DNA of 64,000 bases, from positions 29,386 to 93,385 of the forward strand of contig JAXHSW010000007.1 in NCBI GenBank assembly GCA_034190295.1. Reading direction: 5' to 3'. The notes below the pieces were generated by a model that was not told where the DNA came from, made no database searches, and saw only the letters and a program-made list of their open reading frames with translations. The translations under genes and the position numbers were made by a program. The stretch comes from Okeania sp034190295. Its GTDB lineage: Bacteria > Cyanobacteriota > Cyanobacteriia > Cyanobacteriales > Microcoleaceae. The first letter of the stretch is position 1; each line of letters starts with the position of its first letter. This document shows positions 19,892-28,537 of the stretch, piece after piece.

Positions 19892-21046
19892 ATGGCTATC
19901 CGTAATAACCGCGTTCTAATTGATAAATCTTTGAACATTCTGAGTAAGAATTTATATCCATATATAGAAGATGTAATCAAGGAATTTCATCAAGAAAATT
20001 GGTTGAAAGTAGTACAAGAGACATTAAAGGATGAAATTAGACAAGTCAAAAAGAAAAAAAGCATCGAAAAGGCTTTAATTGAAGATGTATCTCTACAACT
20101 TAAATTAATCAAGAAGCAGTGGGATAAAGTATTTAAAAGAAAACTGGATAAAGCATTTTTCTTAATAGTAGAAGAACTCATAGCTGTCAGAAATGACTGG
20201 GCACATGGCTCTCAATTTTCTGTAGATGACACCTATCGATATCTTGACAGTATTACTCGGATTCTTAAAATTATCAATCCAGAGGAAGTGGAAGAAGTAG
20301 AAAAGGAAAAGCAAGAAGCATTACGACTTTTATCTCAACAACAATTTCGTGGTGAAACTCCTAATAGCTATTCTGTTTCTGAAGAAGAAGAAAGACAAAT
20401 TAGAGAGCAACTAAACGAATTACTGGAAAAAATTTCTTTCCAAGATGCTTCTCTTTTACAACTTGCTTTAATCCACCGGACTTATCTTTTTGAAAATCCT
20501 ACAGAAGTAAGTGTAGATAATAATCGTTTAGAATTTCTTGGTGATGCTTTGCTAAATTTTCTTAGTGGCGAGTATCTATATGGTAAATATCAAAAAATGA
20601 CCGAAGGTGAAATGACTCAAAAACGTTCTAGTTTAGTAGATAATCAACAATTAGCAAGATTTGCTATAGATTTAAACCTCGGACAATTTATTTTGCTAAG
20701 TAAGGGTGAAGAATTACAGGGAGGGCGTGAAAATTATTCATTACTTAGTGATACTTTTGAAGCAGTTGTTGGTGCTTATTATATTGATTCTGGTATTGAG
20801 GCAGTTCGCAATTTTATAGAACCAATTTTTGCTAAAGCTCTGGAAAAATCTGTTGATTTAGAGCCGGAAAATGAATCTATTAATATTGAAAATCCTAAAG
20901 GTTTATTTCAAGAATTGGTATTAAAAAATGGTACAGATGCGCCAAGATATAAAACTGAAAAATGTGGTGGATCTGACCATGAACCAAGTTTTATATCTCG
21001 GGTATTTGTAGCTAATAGACTGTATGGTGAAGGTCATTTCAGTTAA
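19892..21046 (+). CDS. Swt1-type HEPN domain fused to RNase III, dsRBD truncated by a repeat
   Basis: Residues 1-130 match the Swt1-like HEPN domain pattern: start MAIRNNRVLIDKSL, then QWDKVFKRKLD, and the RNase motif VRNDWAHG with R100, N101 and H105 (Rx4H), followed by FSVDDTYRYLDSI. A charged linker (131-180) leads to an RNase III domain (about 180-315) with both metal-site motifs intact: NRLEFLGDAL (E214, D218) and LLSDTFEAVVGAY (D287, E290). A dsRNA-binding domain begins at about 332 but stops after GEGHFS. The missing tail (KKEAEKRAAENGL...) is still encoded at 21242-21310, beyond a ~204-bp insertion. Cutting of double-stranded RNA plus a HEPN RNase suggests RNA silencing, defence or toxin function; this is inference. 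Confidence 0.88.
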   Translation: MAIRNNRVLIDKSLNILSKNLYPYIEDVIKEFHQENWLKVVQETLKDEIRQVKKKKSIEKALIEDVSLQLKLIKKQWDKVFKRKLDKAFFLIVEELIAVRNDWAHGSQFSVDDTYRYLDSITRILKIINPEEVEEVEKEKQEALRLLSQQQFRGETPNSYSVSEEEERQIREQLNELLEKISFQDASLLQLALIHRTYLFENPTEVSVDNNRLEFLGDALLNFLSGEYLYGKYQKMTEGEMTQKRSSLVDNQQLARFAIDLNLGQFILLSKGEELQGGRENYSLLSDTFEAVVGAYYIDSGIEAVRNFIEPIFAKALEKSVDLEPENESINIENPKGLFQELVLKNGTDAPRYKTEKCGGSDHEPSFISRVFVANRLYGEGHFS

Positions 21047-21241
21047 CAGTTATCAGTTATCAGTTATCAGTTGTCAAGGAGAAAGTAATATAATGTCTCT
21101 TGAAATACCCACAAATAAAAAAAAGTTGTTAGGGAGACCAGAGCAGGGATAGCAGAGTAAGGAATAGGAAGAATTTTGGGAGATTCTCAATTCTGTTGAG
21201 AAAAGCATTTTTACCCTTGTCTAATTAATGAGACTTGATAT
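21038..21241 (+). repeat. ~204-bp insertion splitting the dsRNA-binding domain
   Basis: The insertion starts right after GGTCAT with TTCAGTTAACAG and three TTATCAG units, the same end that abuts ubiA and other genes in this window, and finishes at about GACTTGATAT. Removing it rejoins GEGH with KKEAEKRAAENGL in frame, as in the intact third RNase III copy (GKGHRKQEAEKRAAEKAL). Confidence 0.85.
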
Positions 21242-21310
21242 AAAAAAGAGGCTGAAAAACGTGCTGCAGAAAACGGACTGTCTAAGTTGAGACAAAGAAG
21301 ATTAATATAG
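21242..21310 (+). pseudogene. Orphaned dsRBD tail of the HEPN-RNase III gene
   Basis: Read in the frame AAA AAA GAG, this 22-codon piece gives KKEAEKRAAENGLSKL followed by RQRRLI and TAG, the expected end helix of the dsRNA-binding domain. It has no start of its own. Confidence 0.85.
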
Positions 21311-21701
21311 ATAGAGCAGTTTTCGAGTCTTGGAGGTACAAAATTTTATGCTTTTAGAGAATAGGGAATAAGAATTATAGATTAATTTTCAACTGTGGCT
21401 AACTATCCTCAAATTTGCTGGCTGTAAATACAGCATATTCGGCAATTAATCTGGTACAACTGATGGGGTAAATATTTTTTGCCCTATCCGCTCTTCCCTA
21501 CTCCCTAAAATCATTAATATAAGTATTTCTAGAGAGTAGTAAACTGCTATAAATAGGTGGGTTGAATTATCCATAAAATTGTGATGGAAATTCAAAACTT
21601 GGAAAATTTCTGGAAAACTTCTTGCTGGCTTAATTTTCAGATTCTTCGTTTTAACATTTATTTATGGCCACCTAAGCGATCGAGAAATTAAAATTTGTAA
21701 T
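21311..21701. other. Spacer between RNase III genes
   Basis: This is AT-rich DNA with no clear gene and no high-copy element that I can name. The sequence just before ATG 21702 (AAATTTGTAAT) has no evident Shine-Dalgarno sequence. Confidence 0.4.
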
Positions 21702-22395
21702 ATGACAAAGAAACTACCTGAATTTAAAAATCCTGAACTCCTAAAACAAGCTCTAACTCACCGCTCTTTTTTAAACGAAAACTCTGGAGAAGAAGATAAC
21801 GAAAGTCTCGAATTTCTGGGCGATGCTGTGTTAGGTTTCCTAGTAGGAGAACTACTCTATAGACGTTATAAAGAAGAATATGATTTAAAACCTAAAGAAC
21901 TTACTCGTCTCCGTTCACTTTTAGTAGATGAAAAACAATTGGCAAAATTTGCAACTCAACTTGAAATAGGTGAATTAATGCGCCTTGGTAGGGGAGCAGA
22001 AAAAGACGGAGGTCGTCAAAACCCGGCCTTACTTAGTGACACTTTTGAAGCAATAATTGCAGCCTTTTTTCTAGACTCAACTTTGACGAAAGTTCGCCCT
22101 TTTGTGAAAAAAATTTTTCAACCCGTTGCAGATGAAATAATTTTTACAGATTCAGAAAATGATTTAGTAGATACTAAAGCGAAATTTCAACAGTGGGCAT
22201 TAGAAGAAATTAAAAAAATTCCTAAATATGAATCTAATAAATGTGGTGGTTCAGACGATCGACCTATTTTTTTGTCTGAAGTATTTGTGGATAATATAAA
22301 GTATGGTCAAGGTGAAGGTTGTAGTAAAAAAAAAGGCAGAAAAACTTGCTACTGAAAATGCCCTGGCTAAATTGAAATCAGAAGGATTAATATAA
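21702..22395 (+). CDS. RNase III, tandem copy A, frameshifted in an A9 run near the C-terminus
   Basis: The catalytic domain has ESLEFLGDAVL and LLSDTFEAIIAAFFLDS; the usual Gly in EAxxG is Ala here (GCA), unlike copy B. The dsRBD follows from about residue 150 (TKAKFQQWALEE, then a segment like that of the HEPN fusion: NKCGGSDD...FVDN). As written the frame ends at 22355 after GEGCSKKKGRKTCY. One base fewer in the A9 run at 22325-22333 would restore KKAEKLATENALAKLKSEGLI ending at 22395. It is either a pseudogene in the making, a base-call error, or slippage. Its 5' part is nearly identical to copy B, so the pair is a recent duplication. Confidence 0.85.
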
Positions 22396-22424
22396 ATAAA
22401 TCTCAATAAATGTAAGATTGACAA

Positions 22425-23142
22425 ATGACAAAGAAACTACCTGAATTTAAAAATCCTGAACTCCTAAAACAAGCTCTAACTCACCGCTCTTTTTTAAACG
22501 AAAACTCTGGAGAAGAAGATAACGAAAGTCTCGAATTTCTGGGCGNNNNNNNNNNNNNNNNNNNNNNNNNNNNNNNNNNNNNNNNNNNNNNNNNNNNNNN
22601 NNNNNNNNNNNNNNNNNNNNNNNNNNNNNNNNNNNNNNNNNNNNNCTCGTCTCCGTTCACTTTTAGTAGATGAAAAACAATTGGCAAAATTTGCAACTCA
22701 ACTTGAAATAGGTGAATTAATGCGCCTTGGTAGGGGAGCAGAAAAAGACGGAGGTCGTCAAAACCCAGCCTTACTTAGTGACACTTTTGAAGCAATAATT
22801 GGAGCCTTTTTTCTAGACTCAACTTTGACGAAAGTTCGCCCTTTTGTCAAAAAAATTTTTCAACCCGTTGCAGATGAAATAATTTTTCCAGATTCAGAAA
22901 ATGATGTACAAACAAATGATTTAGTAGATACTAAAGGTAAATTTCAACAGTGGGCATTGGAAAAATTTGGAGAAAATCCTAAATATGAATCTAATAATGG
23001 AGAAGGTCCCGATCATGCCAAAATATTCACTGCTGAAGTTAGAGTTAAGGGAAAGTTATATGGTGTTGGAAAAGGTCATCGTAAACAAGAAGCTGAAAAA
23101 CGGGCGGCAGAAAAAGCTCTGAGAAAAGTAGGATTAATTTGA
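22425..23142 (+). CDS. RNase III, tandem copy B (interrupted by a 100-N gap)
   Basis: The first ~120 bp are identical to copy A. The gap 22546-22645 hides the segment between LEFLG and LTRLRSLLVDE, which is 81 bp in copy A; the 100 N break the frame artificially. After the gap come LLSDTFEAIIGAFFLDS with the normal Gly, and a complete dsRNA-binding domain ending GKGHRKQEAEKRAAEKALRKVGLI. With the gap filled by 81 bp the protein would be about 232 residues, normal for bacterial RNase III. It is the only one of the three RNase III genes here with an intact reading frame to its natural end. Confidence 0.88.
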
Positions 23143-23213
23143 AGAAAAAATATGGTAAGCATTTTGGAGGAAATGCTTACAAAATATGGGTTCAAGAATT
23201 TAGAATTAAGAAT
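23143..23213. other. Spacer and left 9-bp duplication before the IS-ended array
   Basis: ATTAAGAAT at 23205-23213 is the left flank of the element 23214-23997; the right flank is ATTAAGGAT (23998-24006). Confidence 0.7.
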
Positions 23214-23997
23214 GGCTTTGTTGCATAAAAGTATATAGCTGCCGCACTTGCTCCGAATGGCGCTCATCAGCAGAGTAATAACTATTGTCCAATAGTAATA
23301 ATTGCGTTCGCACAGCGATATAGCTGCCGCACTTGCTCCGAATGGCGCTCATCAGCAGAGTAATAACTATTGTCCAATAGTAATAATTGCGTTCGCACAG
23401 CGATATACCTGCCGCACTTGCTCCGAATGGCGCTCATCAGCAGAGTAATAACTATTGTCCAATAGTAATAATTGCGTTCGCACAGCGATATAGCTGCCGC
23501 ACTTGCTCCGAATGGCGCTCTTGAGCACAGCAATAACTATTGTCCAATAGTAATAATTGCGTTCGCANNNNNNNNNNNNNNNNNNNNNNNNNNNNNNNNN
23601 NNNNNNNNNNNNNNNNNNNNNNNNNNNNNNNNNNNNNNNNNNNNNNNNNNNNNNNNNNNNNNNNNNNTAGTAATAATTGCGTTCGCAGGGCGATATAGCT
23701 GCCGCACTTACTCCGAATGGCGCTCATCAGCAGAGCAATAACTATTGTCCAATAGTAATAATTGCGTTCGCAGGGCGATATAGCTGCCGCACTTACTCCG
23801 AATGGCGCTCATCAGCAGAGCAATAACTATTGTCCAATAGTAATAATTGCGTTCGCAGGGCGATATAACTGCCGCACTTACTCCGAATGGCGCTCATCAG
23901 CAGAGCAATAACTATTGTCCAATAGTAATAATTGCGTTCGCAGGGCGATATAACTGCCGAATGGATGTTAAGAATGCTACTTTCATGCAACAAAGCC
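23214..23997 (+). mobile_element. Non-autonomous element: IS903-like ends around an 85-bp minisatellite
   Basis: The ends are GGCTTTGTTGCAT and ATGCAACAAAGCC (perfect inverted repeats; with flanks AATGGCTTTGTTGCAT they extend to 16 bp). They resemble IS5-family/IS903-group ends, which make 9-bp duplications; the flanks ATTAAGAAT and ATTAAGGAT match in 8 of 9. Inside there is no transposase, only an 85-bp tandem repeat. Units start (GCCGC) at 23241, 23326, 23411, 23496, 23701, 23786, 23871 and a partial at 23956, with a 100-N gap at 23568-23667. Each unit carries the stem ACTATTG-TC-CAATAGT. Frames read through the array are artefacts. Confidence 0.85.
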
Positions 23998-24006
23998 ATT
24001 AAGGAT

Positions 24007-24504
24007 TAAGAATTTAGAATTACCTCTTCTTATAAATAAGAGGATTGGATCAAAGGATTTTTTTCTTTTTTATCCATGAATGGAGAGGCTTTATACTTGA
24101 ATTTTTCGGTTAAAAAACGGCGTTGCTGAAGCGCGTTTATGATATTAATTTTAACTACTTAGGAGTCAGTAGGAAAGAAAGAAGAAGAAAGAGGAATAGA
24201 AGGAGAGGTAATAATTAATAATTAATAATTAATAATTAATAATTAGGGTTTACCGATAAAATTTAAAAGTGTTTACAGATAAAGGTAAGTGCCTTTTTCA
24301 GTATCAAAAAGTGCGAGGTTTTAGGTGGTAATAGTTCAAAAATTTAGGATTTTGCTCAAGAGTTGGACAGAAAAATCAAGGAACGACTCTTCCTACTATC
24401 TCCTCTATAATTCCCATTTCTCCTGACTCCTGACTCCTCCCCTGACTAAAAGACTTCTATAAGCAAACCCTAATTATTAATTGTTGAACCCTATTTATCT
24501 CAAA
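24007..24504. repeat. Spacer with ATTACCTCTTC element and TAATTAA repeats
   Basis: About 24020-24115 is a diverged copy of the AATAATTACCTCTCC family (ends TTTTTCGGT). About 24211-24245 is a TAATAATTA tandem run. No gene is seen. Confidence 0.55.
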
Positions 24505-26469
24505 TTAAGCAACCGCTTGACGCCCTTCAGTTTGACCAAACCGAATGTAATGTTCTAACCCATTGATAAATAAACCATTTGTCACAGCATCAGCAACTTC
24601 TGGGTAAGTGGCCAAATAAAAATCTTCATCAAAAGCAAACTGAGGCGATCGCCCTTCTAAAAAGCCAAATTCTAACCAATGGTCAAACCCGTTATTAAAT
24701 AAACCATTTGTCACAGCATCTGCGACACCGGAATTTTCTACTAAGTAAAGATTTTCGTTGAAACTGCTGGGAATATTGGGAGAGGGAATATTTGGAGAGG
24801 GAATATTTGGAGGTTGACTATTAGAGTTTAGTTTGGCAACAAAAATATTGCTCGCTGTACTACTACCACCTGGAATAAATTCAGGAAAAGCAGTGGAGTT
24901 GCTGGAACCAACAATATAAGCGTTGCCAACTTCGTCTACTGCAATGTCATTGCCAAATATACCCAAATTATTGTTGCTGTCAAAGGAAATAGAATATTCT
25001 ACAGTTCCACCATCGTTAGATATTTTTCTGACAAAAGCATCGGCAAAATTATCGTTGCCAATAATATAAGTATTGCCGACCGTATCAATATCGATACCTT
25101 CGATAGACTCAAAATTCGCTCCACCTAAATAAGTCGCATATCCAACAGAGCGATCGCTATTAATTTTCATCAAAATTCCATCACTTTCACCCCCACCAAA
25201 ATTATCTTGCAAAGCATTAACAGTGGGAAATTGTCCAACTGGGGGTACTACTGCATCACCTCCAATAATTTGACTACCGGAAGCTCCTCCTACATAAATA
25301 TTGCCCACTTCATCTACGGCAATACTATTACCAGTATCTCCATCTACCGCACCATAGTAAGTGGAAAAAATTAGGTCGCTACCGTCATTATTAAGTTGGG
25401 TAATGAAGATATCTCGGTCCCCACCTAAAGAATTTTGTACTGCATTTTCTGTGGGAAAGTCAACGGAACGAGTATCACCAGTTATGTAAGCATTGCCACT
25501 ACTATCTATAATAATATCGTTACTTACCTCCGTATCATTTCCACCAAAAAAAGTTGAGTAGATTAACTCACTACCATCAGTAGATATTTTACTGACAAAA
25601 GCATCACGATTAAATTCACTAATTAAAGTATTTTGTAGAGCATTTTCTGTAGTAGGAAAATCGCCTATACCAGTCAGAGGGACGATGGGAAAACGGAGTA
25701 AAGCACCTGTATCTCCTGTTATATAAACATTGCCATTATCATCTAGAGCAATACCACTACTAAAATCGTTATCTTGCCCACCTAAATAAGTAGAATATTC
25801 AATATTACTACCATCATCAGATAGTTTAATCACAAAAGCATCTCCTAAAAATTCACCTCCACCATAAGTACTTTGCAAAGCATTTACTGTCGGAAAGTCA
25901 ACAGAATTAGTATTGCCTGTGACGTAGATATTTCCACTTTCATCTACTTCAATATCTGTACCAAAATCATCACCACTTCCACCTATATATGTAGAATAAA
26001 TCAGAGTTCCATCAGGAGAATATTTAGCCACAAAAACATCGCCAGAACCAAATTCATTACCTCCAGCAAAACTATTTTGTACAGCATTTGCAGTTACTGG
26101 AAAATCTATAGAATTGGTACTGCCAGTAATGTAAATATTGCCTTCTTCGTCCGTAGTTATACCTCTTCCATCTTCAAAACTACTGCCTCCTAAAAGGTCA
26201 GAAAATTCTATAGTTGCATTATTATTTGAGGGGATTTGGGAATCGAAATTTAACCCAGGGTTGCTAATTAAAACTATATCATTAGTTTCTGGGAAATTTT
26301 CCACTGGAGTAATTACCTCTGGAGAAACTTCTAATGGTGGTGGCGGTGGAAAATCTGGGTTTGTTGATATTACCTCTGGAGAAACTTCTGATGGTGGTGG
26401 TGGTGGTGGAAACTCTGGAGGTGTTAATGTTATCTGTGACTGTTCAATTAGAAAGTTTAATTCATCCAT
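24505..26469 (-). CDS. SBBP-repeat beta-propeller protein with C-terminal repeat pair
   Basis: The protein (about 654 aa) has a proline-rich head (PPPPPSEVSPEV, twice in variant form). About nine SBBP repeats follow, each ~55-65 residues with the pattern STYxGGxxDDxGxxIxVDxxGNxYVTGxTxSxDFP, predicted to fold as a beta-propeller. The last ~85 residues hold two copies of a different unit (FYLATYPEVADAVTNGLF...GR), a motif often found at the ends of secreted cyanobacterial proteins. A short PNIPSPNIPS linker precedes it. No signal peptide is evident; export by a type I system is possible but not shown. I prefer ATG 26469 (MDELNFL) over an upstream TTG at 26526. Confidence 0.85.
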   Translation of the reverse strand: MDELNFLIEQSQITLTPPEFPPPPPPSEVSPEVISTNPDFPPPPPLEVSPEVITPVENFPETNDIVLISNPGLNFDSQIPSNNNATIEFSDLLGGSSFEDGRGITTDEEGNIYITGSTNSIDFPVTANAVQNSFAGGNEFGSGDVFVAKYSPDGTLIYSTYIGGSGDDFGTDIEVDESGNIYVTGNTNSVDFPTVNALQSTYGGGEFLGDAFVIKLSDDGSNIEYSTYLGGQDNDFSSGIALDDNGNVYITGDTGALLRFPIVPLTGIGDFPTTENALQNTLISEFNRDAFVSKISTDGSELIYSTFFGGNDTEVSNDIIIDSSGNAYITGDTRSVDFPTENAVQNSLGGDRDIFITQLNNDGSDLIFSTYYGAVDGDTGNSIAVDEVGNIYVGGASGSQIIGGDAVVPPVGQFPTVNALQDNFGGGESDGILMKINSDRSVGYATYLGGANFESIEGIDIDTVGNTYIIGNDNFADAFVRKISNDGGTVEYSISFDSNNNLGIFGNDIAVDEVGNAYIVGSSNSTAFPEFIPGGSSTASNIFVAKLNSNSQPPNIPSPNIPSPNIPSSFNENLYLVENSGVADAVTNGLFNNGFDHWLEFGFLEGRSPQFAFDEDFYLATYPEVADAVTNGLFINGLEHYIRFGQTEGRQAVA

Positions 26470-26526
26470 AATTAGCACTAAATTCCATTCAAAGTTTACT
26501 GGAAAATTATTTCTGTTATTATACAA

Positions 26527-27104
26527 TAATTATTGCTTAGTACATGGCTACTTAGTCAGTATTATTGCCGATTATTCGATCTAAATATTAGATATAGCAA
26601 TTCTCAAAAAGCTTGAAGTATAAAATTTATTTGTTTTAGGGAGTAGGGAGTCAGAAATAGCAAAGAAGAAAAACAACTGTACCTGAGTAAGTTGAGAAAA
26701 GCTATATTATTCAATTTTATCTCTAAATACTTAAGGATTAATCATTGATTTTTTCTTTTAAACCTATCCCACTATTTTTAAGAATTTTATTTATTTAAGT
26801 AAAATGTATTTAAAAAGCTTAATTTTTCGTTTTAAATTCTCAAAATATTAAGGATTTTTAGCAAAAATATTGTTAGTGGGATAGGTTTTTTTTCTTTTAG
26901 GTTTAATACCAATTCTCGTGCATTAATACTATACTTAGGTGATACTTCATTTATTCAATAATTAATACATACAAAGTCCCTTTTTGTTAATTAGCAGCTC
27001 AGTTAATGTTAATTATTCTTATGCTTATTTCTCCCTCACTCCCCTACTCCCCTACTCCCTGATTTATCCGTGTATCCGTGCCATAATCCGTGTGAGCTAC
27101 TCCC
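26527..27104. other. Spacer containing a miniature transposable element
   Basis: Apart from the element at 26761-26887 and a GTAGGGAGT/CCCTACT simple-repeat end near 27040-27125, I see no gene or regulatory site in this stretch. Confidence 0.5.
26761..26887. mobile_element. 127-bp MITE with 14-bp inverted repeats and 12-bp target duplication
   Basis: The left end is AACCTATCCCACTA and the right end TAGTGGGATAGGTT, a perfect 14-bp inverted pair. Both are flanked by TTTTTTCTTTTA (26749-26760 and 26888-26899), an exact 12-bp direct repeat, although T-rich. The interior is AT-rich and noncoding. Confidence 0.85.
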
Positions 27105-28127
27105 CTATTTCCTACTCCCTACTCCCTCTTTTCTGGAAATTTCCAAAGGATAAATATTTGCACTACTCGCCGACCATTCCCACATAGAACCAGAATAATT
27201 TTTCACCTTAAATCCCAAATCTGTCAATACAGAAGTAGACCAAGCAGAACGTACACCACCCGTACAATAAGTAACAATAATTTTATCTTTTGTAATTCCC
27301 TTTTCTGTCAACATTTCTAAAATTTTATCCCGCGATAATAACATCCCATTATTATCTAACCAATACTTAAAATAGATATGAATTGCCCCTGGAATATGAC
27401 CCCCACGTTTTTCTCCATAAGGCGTTTTTCCAGCATATTCTTGTAGCTCTCTAGTATCAATAATTACTAAGTTATCTTTTTCTAAATTTGTTTTTAATTC
27501 ATTCTGACTAATATGCCAATTTTCATTCCGATTAACAACAAAATCTCCTCTAGGTGGAGAATTATTTTTCGTAAACTTAACTGTAGGAAAACCCGCTTTA
27601 ACTAAAGCAGTAAAACCTCCATCGACTAAAAAGGATTTTTGATGACCTAAAGTGCGTAACATCCAAACTATTCTGCCATCTTCTCCCCAACCATTTATAG
27701 TATTGCCAAATACTATTACTGGTTTGCGCTCGAAAACGCCTATAGCTTGTAATTTTTCTGTCAAAACTTTGTCATCTGTAAGTAATTTTCCTTTAAATGG
27801 AGATTCAGACTGAGAAAATTCTTTCCAACTTATACAAGTTGCATTTAACAAACTTTGAAAATTAAATATTTTACAAGAACGAGCATCTAAAATTGTTGCT
27901 CCTTGTGCAACTAATTCCCGAGCTTGAGCAGAGCTAATTATCCATTGATTTTTGATTATTTTTTGGGGAGATTCATTAATGACAAACTGAGAATCAATAG
28001 ATTGATTTTTGATTATATTGGCAGTTTTAATAAAACTGGATATTGCCAATGTAGAAATTAATCCTAAGATCGTTAATCCTACCACTGCAATAATTTTAAC
28101 TGTACTTAAATTGAGGCGATTAAACAT
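27105..28127 (-). CDS. Membrane-anchored double-rhodanese sulfurtransferase
   Basis: An N-terminal hydrophobic helix at about residues 8-31 (VKIIAVVGLTILGLISTLAI) anchors or exports the protein. The first rhodanese domain (about 62-180) lacks a catalytic cysteine in the expected loop (VFGNTINGWGEDGR). The second (about 205-320) has the active-site loop YCTGGVRSAW, so catalysis would occur in the C-terminal half as in two-domain thiosulfate or mercaptopyruvate sulfurtransferases. Probable role: sulfur transfer in the periplasm or at the membrane; the donor is not known. The stop lies within a CCCTACT simple-repeat tract, so the final residues (RKEGVGSRK) may be repeat-derived. Confidence 0.87.
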   Translation of the reverse strand: MFNRLNLSTVKIIAVVGLTILGLISTLAISSFIKTANIIKNQSIDSQFVINESPQKIIKNQWIISSAQARELVAQGATILDARSCKIFNFQSLLNATCISWKEFSQSESPFKGKLLTDDKVLTEKLQAIGVFERKPVIVFGNTINGWGEDGRIVWMLRTLGHQKSFLVDGGFTALVKAGFPTVKFTKNNSPPRGDFVVNRNENWHISQNELKTNLEKDNLVIIDTRELQEYAGKTPYGEKRGGHIPGAIHIYFKYWLDNNGMLLSRDKILEMLTEKGITKDKIIVTYCTGGVRSAWSTSVLTDLGFKVKNYSGSMWEWSASSANIYPLEISRKEGVGSRK

Positions 28128-28537
28128 ACAGCAGTTTCCTCGTCGATCGGGTACATCTTGGCAGTATAAACTAGGGAAAAAAGAGTAGGGAATAAGGAGT
28201 AGATATTATAGAAGTTTTCACCCTTGGTAGACCATAGAAGTTCCATGAAAATACAAAGATTTTTATTCTTATACTAATTACCAAAAGTCACGCTATACCT
28301 GGGTGACACTTCAATTATTAAATAATTAATAGACATCTCCGGAAAAGAGGGAGTAGGGAGTAGGAAGTAGAGGGAAATAACTGATAATTTCTGTGCGATA
28401 ATTGATTTTATTTTTGATTATCACCAGATGTCTAATACAGACTGAATCACCTTTTTGATAATTATTAGTCAGTTCGTCTTAATTATTCTGATATTTACCA
28501 CTTCCCCACTCCCCCACTCCCCCACTCCCCCACTCCC
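28128..28537. repeat. Spacer with a TAGACATCTCC-ended element
   Basis: Positions 28330-28434 (105 bp) carry TAGACATCTCC at the left and CCAGATGTCTA at the right, the same family as 8118-8255, 34724-34822 and 42261-42385. A CCCCCACTC tandem run lies at about 28504-28545 and overlaps the end of crtH. Confidence 0.7.

Noticed and set aside
23241..23955. Regular 85-bp repeats looking like a CRISPR array
   Set aside because: The whole 85-bp unit is repeated with almost no variation, so there are no unique spacers, and no cas genes are near.
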